Assembly (NCBI GenBank): GCA_031406385.1
Contig: JANOHI010000146.1
Location: 1 to 22,989 of the forward strand
Direction: 5' to 3'
From: JANLQX01 sp031406385
GTDB taxonomy: Bacteria; Actinomycetota; Acidimicrobiia; Acidimicrobiales; JANYDT01
Length of the DNA: 22,989 nucleotides
Part shown: positions 1 to 7,509 of the stretch, in pieces
How positions within the stretch are numbered: the stretch's first letter is position 1
How the letters are laid out: each line of letters starts with the position of its first letter
Made by a program: the position numbers and the translations under genes
The notes under the pieces: model-generated
What the model was told of the DNA's origin: nothing
Database searches by the model: none
The model's input: only the letters and a program-made list of their open reading frames with translations

Positions 1-57
1 GAGGCGACCGAGCTGCATGTCGAGGATGTAATTCGCCTGGATTTCGGAGAAGTCGAA
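1..57 (-). other. gyrA: Inverted fragment of gyrA at the window edge
   Basis: Read on the minus strand, these bases encode FDFSEIQANYILDMQLGRL, which matches the EIQA..ILDMQL.RL stretch of the GyrA breakage-reunion/coiled-coil region. The plus strand that follows from about base 58 encodes the GyrA C-terminal domain, which in an intact protein lies a few hundred residues further on and in the same direction. The two pieces therefore point in opposite directions. A fold-back chimera at a contig end (for example from amplification or assembly) is more likely than a real inversion of an essential gene. The junction is around 53-62. Confidence 0.75.
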
Positions 58-409
58 CGACATCGTCGTCAGCTGCGATTCGGTCTCCGATGCCACCGAT
101 ATCCTGCTGATCACCAACCAGGGTTTCGGCAAGCGCACGAAGGTGGAGCGCTTCTCCGTGCAAGGTCGCGGCGGTCAGGGTGTCATCTCCTACAAGCTCC
201 CGGTCAAGAAGGGCCACCTTGCCGCGGCGTTCGTGGTTGAGATCGACGACGAGATCATCCTCATCTCCGACGGTGGAGTCACCAACCGTCAGACGGTCCG
301 TGAGATCAGCTCGCAGAGCCGGGAAGGAACGGGCGTGCGGGTCATGGCGCTCGACGCCGGTCAGCAGGTTGCTGCCGTGGCCAAGGTGCTGCAGGCCGAC
401 ACGGACTGA
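58..409 (+). CDS. gyrA: DNA gyrase subunit A, C-terminal end (5' partial)
   Basis: About 116 residues of the GyrA C-terminal beta-propeller, ending at the TGA at 407-409. GyrA is the cleavage/rejoining subunit of gyrase, and this domain wraps DNA so that negative supercoils can be introduced. Blade-type sequence is visible: ILLITNQGFGKRT, then the characteristic QGRGGQGV (about 167-190), then IILISDGGVTNRQ. The frame is open upstream only to a stop at 29-31, which lies in the inverted foreign piece, so the true 5' part is missing from the window rather than mutated. The DUF3566 gene and tRNA-Ile/tRNA-Ala downstream are the usual actinobacterial gyrA neighbours. Confidence 0.9.
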
Positions 410-574
410 CGCCGGTGGGATGTGCTTTGGCCAATTCGGCTGCGGCGCCTCCACGGTTCATTTTCCGAAGTTCTCTGGATCTCGCAGCGCGTTGTACGAC
501 ACAACGCTGATCTGTCGGGTTGCTGCGGTGCGCCGCATCTCGCGGTGTGTTGTCGGACCCTACGCTGATCCACC
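410..574. promoter_or_regulatory. gyrA/ABC-F intergenic region with small hairpin and possible -10 box
   Basis: No gene is visible here. A 7-bp inverted repeat, GCGTTGT-acgac-ACAACGC, lies at 489-507 without a T-run, so it is a weak terminator candidate at best. TACGCT at 561-566 has a TANNNT form and sits 8 nt before the ATG of the ABC-F gene, which has no Shine-Dalgarno sequence. A near-leaderless transcript is possible. Confidence 0.3.
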
Positions 575-2242
575 ATGGGATCGGTCATCGCGTCCGGGCT
601 CACCCTCGGCTACGGACCCGTGGTCCTGGCCGAGGGGATCGATCTTGTCGTTTCGCCGGGTCGGGTGATCGGGGTTGTCGGTGCCAACGGTGCCGGAAAG
701 ACCACGCTGCTGCGCGTGCTCGCGGCGCTGGACTCACCGCTCGCCGGCACGATCGCTCGCGCGCCGTCTACTACCACGGTCGGGTACCTGGCCCAGCAGC
801 TCGATGTTGCTTCGGCCGACGAGACGATCGGTGAGTGGTTGGCGCGACGCACCGGTGTCGGCACGGCCGCCGCAGCGATGGAGTCTGCCGCCGATGCGTT
901 GGGCCGAGGCGACGCGTCGGGTGAGGACTACGGCGACGCCCTCGATCGGTGGCTGGCACTCGGTGGGGCGGATTTCGACGACCGTGTTCCTGGCGCACTC
1001 GCCGGTGTCGGTCTCGACGGGTCCAAGAGTCGGGGCGATCTCGTCGGGGTTCTGAGCGGCGGGCAGAAGGCGAGGGTCGGACTGGCCGCATTGGCACTCG
1101 CCAGGTTCGATGTCTTCTGTCTCGACGAACCGACCAACGATCTCGATCTCGCCGGTCTCGCCCTCCTCGAGCAGTTCGTGCTCGACGCGGTGAAGCGTCC
1201 GGCCGCCGTCGTGGTGGTGAGCCATGACCGCGTGTTCCTGGAGAACGTCACGACGGACATCGTCGAACTCGACTCGGTCGAGCGTCGGGCCGAGAGCTTT
1301 GGCGGTGGGTTTGGGGCGTTCCTGCGCGAACGCGAGGTGAAGCGTCGTCATGCGGAGCAGGCCTACGACGACTATTCGGCTCGTCACCGCGACCTACTCG
1401 ATCGGGCAAGGACGACGAAGGAGTGGGCAGATAAGGGCGTGCGAAAGAGCCGTGCCGACCTGAAGAAGAAGGGGGCCGATCCGGACAAGATCGGTCGCAA
1501 GGCAAAAGCAGAGACCAGTGAGAAGCAGGCGGGCAAGGCGTCGCGCTTGGAGAAGGCAGCCGAGCGCCTCGAAGTGGTGGCCGAGCCACGCAAGGTGTGG
1601 GAGCTGCGCTACGCCATTGCCGAGGCACCCCGTTCCGGTTCGGTTGTCGTCAGCATGCGCGGGGCGTCGGTGCAGCGCGGCGATTTCCTGCTCGGCCCGA
1701 TTGATGTCGACCTTGCGTACGGTGATCGGGTCGCTCTCACCGGACCCAACGGGGCGGGAAAGACCTCGCTGCTGTCGCTGCTTCTCGGCCGTGTGACGCC
1801 CGAGCGCGGAACGGTGCAACTCGGACGCGGTGTCGTCATCGGTGAGCTCGATCAGGGTCGGGTGCCGACGGTCGGAGATGTCACGCTCGTCGATGCATTC
1901 CTGTCGTGGTATCCGGATTCGACCATCGCCGATGTCCGCACGCTGCTAGCCAAGTTCGGTCTTGCCGGCGACGATGTGGCGAGACCCGCTCGGTTGTTGT
2001 CGCCAGGGGAGCGGACCCGAGCCACGCTTGCCCGGTTCCAGCATGACGGAGTGAACCTGCTGGTGCTGGACGAACCCACGAACCATCTCGACCTGGCCGC
2101 CATTGAGCAGCTCGAGACCGCCCTCGACAGCTATCCCGGGACCCTGGTCCTGGTGAGCCACGACCGCCGCCTCCTCGACGCCGTCCGCCTCACCCGCCGC
2201 TGGCACCTCGACGCAGGCCGCCTCACCGAATCGCTGGCGTAG
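575..2242 (+). CDS. ABC-F family ATPase (duplicated ABC domain, no membrane domain)
   Basis: A 555-residue protein with two ATP-binding cassettes in one chain and no transmembrane segment, the ABC-F layout. Cassette 1 has Walker A GANGAGKT (about residues 36-43), signature LSGGQKAR and Walker B FCLDEPTNDLDL. A charged linker rich in Lys/Arg/Glu (about 245-335) matches the P-site tRNA interaction motif region. Cassette 2 has Walker A GPNGAGKT, a variant signature LSPGERTRA and Walker B LLVLDEPTNHLDL, then the switch His in LVSHDRR. ABC-F proteins act on the ribosome, either as translation factors (EttA/Uup type) or as antibiotic-protection factors; the sequence alone does not decide which. The ATG at 575 fits the N-terminus, although no Shine-Dalgarno is seen. 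It sits between gyrA and the DUF3566 gene, which are usually adjacent in this phylum. Confidence 0.9.
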   Translation: MGSVIASGLTLGYGPVVLAEGIDLVVSPGRVIGVVGANGAGKTTLLRVLAALDSPLAGTIARAPSTTTVGYLAQQLDVASADETIGEWLARRTGVGTAAAAMESAADALGRGDASGEDYGDALDRWLALGGADFDDRVPGALAGVGLDGSKSRGDLVGVLSGGQKARVGLAALALARFDVFCLDEPTNDLDLAGLALLEQFVLDAVKRPAAVVVVSHDRVFLENVTTDIVELDSVERRAESFGGGFGAFLREREVKRRHAEQAYDDYSARHRDLLDRARTTKEWADKGVRKSRADLKKKGADPDKIGRKAKAETSEKQAGKASRLEKAAERLEVVAEPRKVWELRYAIAEAPRSGSVVVSMRGASVQRGDFLLGPIDVDLAYGDRVALTGPNGAGKTSLLSLLLGRVTPERGTVQLGRGVVIGELDQGRVPTVGDVTLVDAFLSWYPDSTIADVRTLLAKFGLAGDDVARPARLLSPGERTRATLARFQHDGVNLLVLDEPTNHLDLAAIEQLETALDSYPGTLVLVSHDRRLLDAVRLTRRWHLDAGRLTESLA

Positions 2243-2275
2243 TCCCGCTGGACCAATTCCGCTGGGAGAATTCCC

Positions 2276-2347
2276 CTGGGAGAGAGGTTGCCCCAATTTA
2301 TGGGGGCAGAACACCTCCTAATGGCGTTGGGAGGTGTTCTGCCGCAT
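2276..2347 (+). repeat. Two-hairpin dispersed repeat, copy 1
   Basis: One of three near-identical copies (the others are at 9582-9651, inverted, and 14646-14717). It starts CTGGGAGAGAGGTTGCCCC and ends TTCTGCCGCAT. Hairpin 1 is TGCCCC/GGGGCA around an AT-rich loop. Hairpin 2 is a perfect 14-bp stem, GGCAGAACACCTCC/GGAGGTGTTCTGCC. The GGCA of the hairpin 1 right arm is also the foot of hairpin 2. This copy lies between the convergent ABC-F and TadE-like genes and could act there as a two-way terminator, but the other contexts argue against that as its general role. Degenerate CCGCTGGGA units precede it at 2244-2270. Confidence 0.85.
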
Positions 2348-2368
2348 TTGGACAATGCGTGACGACGG

Positions 2369-2728
2369 TCAGGAGAAAGGCGACGTTTCGCTGCGCTCCG
2401 CCCGGGCCGTGGCAACGGCGTCGCGGAAGCCGACCCGAACCAGGACTCTCTGCCCTTCGTCGGTGAAGGAAATGAGCGTTGCCCCGTTCCGTCGAGCAAG
2501 ATCGGCGGCTGCTTCCTCGCCGTCGAAGACCCCGCTGAGGGCGGCGGCATCGGCGGCGGTCTGGGCGCGTGCGCGGTCGGCCGCGGCAACGCTGAGCTTG
2601 GTCACCTGCAGCACGAGGTAGGCGACGATGAGCAAGGTCGCACCAAGCAACACGGTGACGCCGCCGTGTTCCGAGTGTTCGCTCCGGTTCTCTCGACGGC
2701 GGTGGTTCGAATGGGTACATGCGTTCAT
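2369..2728 (-). CDS. TadE-like membrane protein (Rv3654c-like)
   Basis: About 119 residues. A short charged N-terminus leads into one hydrophobic segment (VTVLLGATLLIVAYLVLQV), then ADRARAQTAADAAALSG and a C-terminal part containing LARRNGATLISF. This is the pattern of the small TadE-like proteins of actinobacterial tad/Flp pilus loci, in which the helix anchors a pseudopilin-like or secreted domain. The family assignment is by pattern; no other tad gene is visible here, so a role in pilus assembly is inference. I take the ATG at 2728; the frame stays open upstream to 3001, but that part is low-complexity and overlaps the divergent DUF3566 region. No clear Shine-Dalgarno is seen. It is convergent with the ABC-F gene, with repeat copy 1 between them. 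Confidence 0.65.
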   Translation of the reverse strand: MNACTHSNHRRRENRSEHSEHGGVTVLLGATLLIVAYLVLQVTKLSVAAADRARAQTAADAAALSGVFDGEEAAADLARRNGATLISFTDEGQRVLVRVGFRDAVATARAERSETSPFS

Positions 2729-2899
2729 GCGTGCCAGCGTGACCAGCACGGTCGGGCCGTGCCAAGGGGGCGCACTGAACCGGCCTTGATTCGGTCCATC
2801 GACGCGGGTGCGCTTCGCAGCGGAGGTTCGCTGTGTCACGGTGGGAAACGTCCTCCGCTTCCACGAATAGCAAGTGCACGAACCACTACGCTCGCTCTC

Positions 2900-3433
2900 G
2901 TGGCCAGGAGGAGACGACGCGTCCGCCGCGGCATTCGTGTCCGTCGTGTCGTTCGCCGGGTCGAGCTCGGTTCGCTGTTCCGTCTTGCGGTCGCGTTCCA
3001 CCTGCTCTGCTACGCGGTGTCCATGGCGGTGTTGGCGATTCTTCTGAACGTCGTCGATCGCCTCAGGCTGCTCGGACGGATCGAGACGTTCCTGCAGGAA
3101 TCAGGATTCGGGAACGGGTTCAAAGTTGACCTCGCGGTGGTGCTGCGCGGATCGGCCGGCGTTGGGCTCGGTCTCGTCATCGTGTTCGTCGTGGCCACGA
3201 TGCTGTTGGGGTTCTTCTTCAACGGTCTCGCCGGCTTCCTCGGCGGGCTGGTGATCACCGTGCTCGAGGAGCGCCCGCCGGTGCCCCGTCCGACAACGGT
3301 TCCTGTGCCCGAAATGACCGCGGTGGGGACGAATGACGCGCCGGCGGCCGGGCACGGCGTCAACGGCTGGGAGGACGCAACGATGTGGGACGCGCCGAGT
3401 TCCTCAGGGACGCCGCGGAGCACTGCGGTTTGA
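2900..3433 (+). CDS. DUF3566 transmembrane protein
   Basis: The recognisable core begins at VRRVVRRVELGSLFRLA and has two membrane segments: FHLLCYAVSMAVLAILL and a Gly/Val-rich second helix ending FFFNGLAGFLGGL. Between them is the family-type loop IETFLQESGFGN, and after them VITVLEE. This matches the actinobacterial DUF3566 family, whose gene usually follows gyrA and precedes tRNA-Ile, as here. Its function is unknown; a membrane role near the cell-division or envelope machinery is only conjecture. The start is uncertain. GTG 2900 opens the basic stretch but has no Shine-Dalgarno. A better-placed GTG at 2833, with GGAGG at 2822-2826, is in another frame and would need a one-base shift to join the core. 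The C-terminal tail is Pro/Thr-rich. Confidence 0.8.
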   Translation: MARRRRRVRRGIRVRRVVRRVELGSLFRLAVAFHLLCYAVSMAVLAILLNVVDRLRLLGRIETFLQESGFGNGFKVDLAVVLRGSAGVGLGLVIVFVVATMLLGFFFNGLAGFLGGLVITVLEERPPVPRPTTVPVPEMTAVGTNDAPAAGHGVNGWEDATMWDAPSSSGTPRSTAV

Positions 3434-3562
3434 CCACAGGTCCGGTCGTGCGTATTCGCGGTCAGCGTGATGGGTCGGGTGTGTAAGATCGGCATCCGCT
3501 TTTTCCAGCAGGTCGGTGGACACGTTCAGGTCACGTCGGCAGCTGGAGAGTGTGTTGTTTTT

Positions 3563-3636
3563 GGGGCTATAGCTCAGTTGGTTAGAGCGTCACACTGATA
3601 ATGTGAAGGTCGCTGGTTCGATTCCAGCTAGCCCCA
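3563..3636 (+). tRNA. tRNA-Ile (anticodon GAT)
   Basis: A 74-nt cloverleaf. Acceptor GGGGCTA pairs with TAGCCCC, with discriminator A. The D-arm contains AGCTCAGTTGGTTAGAGC. The anticodon arm is TCACA-CTGATAA-TGTGA with GAT at 3597-3599. The T-arm is CTGG-TTCGATT-CCAG. CCA is not encoded. It lies downstream of DUF3566 as in many actinobacteria. Confidence 0.97.
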
Positions 3637-3776
3637 CGTGCAAGCGATGCGTCGCCTCGTGTTGTCCCTCGGCCTCGCCGGTCTTGTTTCCGCGTTCGTG
3701 CGGCTTCGTGGAAGTGGCGGCATCCCCCCGCAACAGGGCGGATGGCGCGAGCTCTCCGGTCCCGATCTCCGCTGAC

Positions 3777-4808
3777 GTGGCCGGCACGGTTCTCGTCGTC
3801 GGCTGCGGCGTGGTCGGCACACGAGTCGCCCGCCATCTCGTGGAATCGGCATCGGCCATCACGGTGGTTGTCGATGACCCGGAATCGCTCTACCTCGACG
3901 GTCTCGTCGCGTCGAGTGCGCAGGTTTCGCCGCTCGGCACGAGGTCGTGGGAGGACGTGGAACCCGACGTTGTTCTGCTCACCCTTCCGGCCGGTCACGT
4001 CGATCCGGCGACTCGTGCGCTGCGAGTGGGTGCCAATGTCGTGTCGGTTGGTGATGCCGTGGTCGATGTGCAGGGGTTACTTTCGCTCGGGCCGATGGCT
4101 GCATCGCTCGAACGCCGAGTCGTTGTGGGTGCAGGGTACGCGCCCGGCCTCACCTGCCTGCTCGCGCGACACGGGGCGGCAGGGTTCGACGAGGTCGACG
4201 AGATACACGTCGCCAAGATCGGAACAGCGGGTCCGGCCTGCGCCCGCCAGCATCATGCCGCGCTGAGCAGCGAGTCGCTCGATTGGCGTAACGGACGGTG
4301 GGAGCGCTTCGTTGGCGGGTCCGGCCGCGAGCTGTGCTGGTTCCCCGGTCCGATCGGCGGCGTCGACTGCTACCGGGCGGCTCTCGTGGATCCGATTCTG
4401 CTCCAGCCGGTGTTTCCCGAGGCTCATCGCATTACGTCGCGCGTCGGGGCGACGCGACGCGACCGGGCGACGGCGCGCCTTCCGATGCTCCGTCGTCCCC
4501 ACGCCGAAGCCGGTGACGGCGCCGTGCGTGTTGAGGTGCGCGGACGGCGCGACGGTCGCGTCGACTCGGTTGTGCTGGGGGCCGCGGCGCGAGCGTCGAT
4601 CGGCTCGGCTGCCGTCGCCGCCGTCGCAGTTGGCGAGGTCCTGGCGGACCGCTGCGTCGGCCCCGTGGTCGGCGGTCTCGCCGCCCAAGGAGCGGACACG
4701 GTAGCGATGCTGCATGCGATTGCTGCGCTTGGTGTGGTGTGCTCGACGTTCGAGGGGGCCACGGTTGGCTCAGTTGAACCACGGAGACGGGCGGCGGAGG
4801 CCGTGTAG
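3777..4808 (+). CDS. Saccharopine dehydrogenase-like NAD(P)-binding protein
   Basis: About 343 residues. It opens with a Rossmann nucleotide-binding motif, TVLVVGCGVVGTRVARHL, followed by an acidic strand end (TVVVDD) as in NAD(P)-binding folds. A second strand, PDVVLLTLPAG, and NVVSVGD follow, then VVVGAGYAPGLTCLLARH, a layout typical of saccharopine dehydrogenase-like and homospermidine-synthase-like reductases. The substrate cannot be named. The open frame runs back through the tRNA, so the upstream part is artefact. GTG 3777 places the Rossmann strand at residue 4; GTG 3708 or 3714 are alternatives, and no Shine-Dalgarno separates them. The gene sits between tRNA-Ile and tRNA-Ala, which are often neighbours. 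Its stop codon TAG is within 17 nt of tRNA-Ala. Confidence 0.7.
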   Translation: MAGTVLVVGCGVVGTRVARHLVESASAITVVVDDPESLYLDGLVASSAQVSPLGTRSWEDVEPDVVLLTLPAGHVDPATRALRVGANVVSVGDAVVDVQGLLSLGPMAASLERRVVVGAGYAPGLTCLLARHGAAGFDEVDEIHVAKIGTAGPACARQHHAALSSESLDWRNGRWERFVGGSGRELCWFPGPIGGVDCYRAALVDPILLQPVFPEAHRITSRVGATRRDRATARLPMLRRPHAEAGDGAVRVEVRGRRDGRVDSVVLGAAARASIGSAAVAAVAVGEVLADRCVGPVVGGLAAQGADTVAMLHAIAALGVVCSTFEGATVGSVEPRRRAAEAV

Positions 4809-4824
4809 TCTTCTATTCCCTTCC

Positions 4825-4897
4825 GGGGACGTAGCTCAATTGGTAGAGCGCCTGCTTTGCAAGCAGGAGGTCGACGGTTCGATCCCGTTCGTCTCCA
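4825..4897 (+). tRNA. tRNA-Ala (anticodon TGC)
   Basis: A 73-nt cloverleaf. Acceptor GGGGACG pairs with CGTCTCC (one G-T pair), with discriminator A. The D-arm contains AGCTCAATTGGTAGAGC. The anticodon arm is CCTGC-TTTGCAA-GCAGG with TGC at 4858-4860. The T-arm has GGTTCGATCC. CCA is not encoded. Confidence 0.97.
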
Positions 4898-5218
4898 CGA
4901 GAGAACCCGTGAGATTGTTAGCGACCAAGCCCCTGCGGGCGGCCGTTGTCGTCGTCTCAGTAGTGAGGGCCCAGACGCTTCGCTTCGACGCTCATCTCGT
5001 CGAGGTCGGCGCGGCACCTGGTACGAGGGGGCTCGGAACCAGCGCCACCGTTCGGAGCCTCCGGAGGGGTGTCGTTTGTTTCCGGTGTGGCGTCTCGCGT
5101 CATCCGTCAAGTCTGCAGCCAGAGGAAAATCGCGAGTGGTCGTATTTCTGGCCAAACCTCGACAGTCCCCCGAGGGGCGATTGCGTTGCGGAGGGGTTGC
5201 GACCCCATGGTCTCTTTG
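4898..5218. other. No gene recognised between tRNA-Ala and the higBA-type locus
   Basis: The open frames here have no recognisable domain and run through the tRNA, so I do not call a gene. I saw no tRNA fragment or direct repeat that would mark an attachment site for an element inserted at tRNA-Ala. Confidence 0.5.
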
Positions 5219-5234
5219 ATATCTTTTTAGATAT
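5219..5234. promoter_or_regulatory. AT-rich palindrome, probable operator of the higBA-type locus
   Basis: ATATCT-tttt-AGATAT is a perfect 6-bp inverted repeat in otherwise GC-rich DNA, directly before the toxin reading frame. The antitoxin of this locus has an XRE-type helix-turn-helix, and such antitoxins commonly bind short palindromes over their own promoter. Autorepression here is inference. Confidence 0.5.
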
Positions 5235-5575
5235 TGACTGGGACATCGAGCAGGAACCAGACGTCGCCGCATGGTTCAACGAATTGGACAGGCCGCAGTT
5301 CGGACATGTGGCCTTCCATATCGATCGACTGCTGGTCACCGGTTCGATGCTCCGAATGCCGCACTCCCGGTCGCTGGGCGACGGTCTTTACGAACTTCGA
5401 TTCGACCTCGGCCCGGTGTCGTGGGCGCATCACCTACTTCTTCACTGAGCCGCGGCGCATCGTGCTTCTCACGGTGTTCCGGAAACAACGGAACAACGAA
5501 CGCCACGAGGTGAACCGTGCCCACGCCGCCAAGGCACGGTGCATCGCCGAGGGCCACACCGCCGACGAGGATTGA
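5232..5575 (+). pseudogene. higB: HigB/Gp49-like (RelE-fold) toxin, broken by a one-base frameshift
   Basis: Frame 1 encodes WDIEQEPDVAAWFNELDRP, then LGDGLYELRFDLGPVSW, and stops at 5446-5448. Frame 2 continues the family pattern with RITYFFTEPRRIVLLTVFRK and a basic C-terminus to the TGA at 5573-5575. Removing one G from the GGG at 5423-5425 joins them as ...VSW-RITYFF..., exactly the HigB/Gp49-like toxin layout (mRNA interferase of the RelE fold). No ATG, GTG or TTG opens the domain: the residue before W is read as Asp, and ATT at 5232 or a far upstream TTG would be needed. It ends 1 nt before the antitoxin ATG, a normal toxin-first operon. Either the toxin is dead or the read has an indel in a G run. 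Confidence 0.75.
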
Positions 5576-5576
5576 C

Positions 5577-5885
5577 ATGACCCGAACCAAATGGACCGAA
5601 CTCCGTGATGCCCGACTGGCCACGTTCACGAATGAGGAACGAACGGAGTACGAGCGCGGCTACCGCGCAGCAGCGCTCGCCGCCTCGATCGGCGAACAGA
5701 TCCGAGCCTTTCGAGAGGAGGCGTCGCTCACCCAGCGCGAACTTGCGGGGCGGATGGGCACGAGCCAAGCCGCGATCGCCCGACTCGAGGCAGGCGGTGT
5801 CGGTGCGACGGTCACGACGCTTCAGCGCATCGCCGACACGCTCGGGCTGACGCTAACCGTTGAGCTCCACCGGCCGGCTGCGTAA
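5577..5885 (+). CDS. higA: HigA-type antitoxin with XRE helix-turn-helix
   Basis: 102 residues. The helix-turn-helix is clear: LTQRELAGRMGTSQAAIARL (about residues 51-70), followed by TLQRIADTLGLTLTVEL, typical of antitoxins paired with Gp49/RelE-like toxins. The N-terminal 40 residues are charged and probably bind the toxin. The ATG at 5577 is chosen because it follows the toxin stop by one base and begins the family-type N-terminus; the open frame continues upstream inside the toxin gene. It should neutralise the toxin and repress the operon through the palindrome at 5219-5234. This gene is intact, unlike its partner. Confidence 0.85.
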   Translation: MTRTKWTELRDARLATFTNEERTEYERGYRAAALAASIGEQIRAFREEASLTQRELAGRMGTSQAAIARLEAGGVGATVTTLQRIADTLGLTLTVELHRPAA

Positions 5886-6459
5886 TCTCTCCGACGCTCA
5901 CCGCGTGAGACCAGCGATGGGCTGCGACACTTCCTGCACCGTGGACAGGAAGTCGAAACAGCCGGTGGGACGTAGCCGCAAAACGTAGCCATCCGGTCTT
6001 CTACCCGATTTGCGAATTACCGGGCACCAGAAAATACATATGCGTACCTACGACTGCTGTCCGGACGGTTGCGTCCCTATGGACCTGCGGTAACGCATCG
6101 AACAGGACCACTCGAGAAGGAACGAGCCGACACGCCGGAGCACGTCTTGGACGATAGTAAGTGTACTTCGCAATGCGTTCGCGCAAACCTGGCTGCCTCG
6201 AATGGTCCGACAGACCGGTCGCGGACCTTCGCGGTCGATGTCGGTGGCTCCCCGTGGCTGGAAGTGCTTTGGCACTGTCGACCGCCAGAAGGCCGTCCTG
6301 GGTATGTGTAGGAAGAATGGCACCGATGGAAAGACGTTCTTCGGCTGGAGTCCCGCTCCGAGCTGACCACCCGAGGGGAGCGGCAGCCTGTTGGCGCGGT
6401 TCGGCGACTTCGGTCGGATCGACGTTCTCGCGCCTCGGGACGCGCGACCCGCAACTCCT
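5886..6459. other. 574 bases without a recognisable gene
   Basis: Open frames exist on both strands, but none has a recognisable domain, a good start or the codon pattern of the neighbours. The stretch 5990-6200 is visibly less GC-rich. It may be decayed DNA left by the insertion that brought the toxin-antitoxin pair. No repeat or RNA gene was seen. Confidence 0.5.
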
Positions 6460-7497
6460 CTAGGCGAGGAGTTCGGTGGCCAACCGAAACTGCACTCGGG
6501 CGCGGTCAAGGTTCTGCTGCGGTCGATCGACACGGAAGTACACGTCGCCGTTGAGATGATCGGCAAGAAACCTCATCCCGTTCTCCACCGCAAGCACCGG
6601 ACCGGCGTAGTGAATCAACGCCGCCTCGACGTCGGTGAAGTCATACGCATGCCGGAAACCTTCGATGAGGGCAACGATCACGGGGCGGCGAATATCGAGG
6701 GTGCCGACGTCGCGAGCATCCTCGGGCCGGTCCGAGGCGCCAGACCTGATCAGCTCACCGAGGTCGACGAGAGCCGAGCCCGGCATCGTTGTGTCGAGAT
6801 CGACAACGGCGAGGGCCGCGCCGCTCGTGTGGTGGCAGAGGAGGTTCGTCACCTTGGCGTCGTTGTGCACCGAATGCGCGGCGTTGTCAGCGATTGCCCG
6901 TGCCGGGCGCAGGAGACGGTCGGCTAGCGCATCCGCGGCCGACAACTCCCGCCTGACGCTGTTCGTCCGGCCTGTCCGGTTCGCCAAGCGGGCATCACGC
7001 AACTGCTCGACGCGCCATGTGAAGTCGTGAAACTGGGGGATTGTTGCGCGTAGAGAGCGGCCAGGAAGAGAACGAAGCGCACTAGCGAACAATCCGAACG
7101 CTCGAGCGAGAGCCCATGCGTCATCGGCACCGTTCACCTTCGACGGCGCAACGCTGTGATCGACGTGGTGGGTTGCCCGCCACGTCGAGCCGTCGTGCAA
7201 GGACACGTGCAGGCCGTTCGTCTCCGTCCGCAGATGCTTCGGAATGGTGATCCCGTGGCGGTGATCCGCGAGGTGAAAGTGGTCGTCGATTCGGCGGAGG
7301 TTGTCCTCGCATGCAGCGAGGTCGCGAAAGACCCGTTCATTGAGCTCCTGGAGGACGTAGCCACGTGCATCGTCGGTCGTCACCGACCAGGTGTGGTGAA
7401 TGTGCCCGCCACCCATGAGCGAAGCTCCGGTAACAGGGGATTCGATTTGATAGGCGCGCAGAACATCGCCAAGGCGCTCGAATGGTTTCGATCCCAC
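6460..7497 (-). CDS. APH/choline-kinase-fold sugar kinase (NahK-like)
   Basis: 345 residues of the aminoglycoside phosphotransferase fold. GGGHIHHTWSV (about residues 29-39) is the nucleotide-binding Gly-rich turn, and YVLQELNERVFRDLAACEDN is typical of the N-acetylhexosamine 1-kinase (NahK) branch. The catalytic loop is HNDAKVTNLL (H211, D213), and the metal-binding Asp is in AVVDLDTTMPGSALVDLG (D233). Such kinases phosphorylate a sugar at C1. The neighbouring nucleotidyltransferase, 12 nt upstream on the same strand, would then make the NDP-sugar. The substrate is inference. The start is a GTG at 7497; no clear Shine-Dalgarno is seen, and translational coupling to the upstream stop is likely. 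Confidence 0.8.
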   Translation of the reverse strand: MGSKPFERLGDVLRAYQIESPVTGASLMGGGHIHHTWSVTTDDARGYVLQELNERVFRDLAACEDNLRRIDDHFHLADHRHGITIPKHLRTETNGLHVSLHDGSTWRATHHVDHSVAPSKVNGADDAWALARAFGLFASALRSLPGRSLRATIPQFHDFTWRVEQLRDARLANRTGRTNSVRRELSAADALADRLLRPARAIADNAAHSVHNDAKVTNLLCHHTSGAALAVVDLDTTMPGSALVDLGELIRSGASDRPEDARDVGTLDIRRPVIVALIEGFRHAYDFTDVEAALIHYAGPVLAVENGMRFLADHLNGDVYFRVDRPQQNLDRARVQFRLATELLA

Positions 7498-7509
7498 GTG
7501 GAACGCGTG

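Noticed and set aside
4714..5448. 244-codon open frame crossing tRNA-Ala
   Set aside because: It passes through a tRNA gene. Only its last part, from about 5235, is real toxin sequence; the rest is chance.
4825..5885. Genomic island integrated at tRNA-Ala
   Set aside because: No integrase, and no repeated tRNA 3' fragment was found downstream; the toxin-antitoxin pair alone does not show this.
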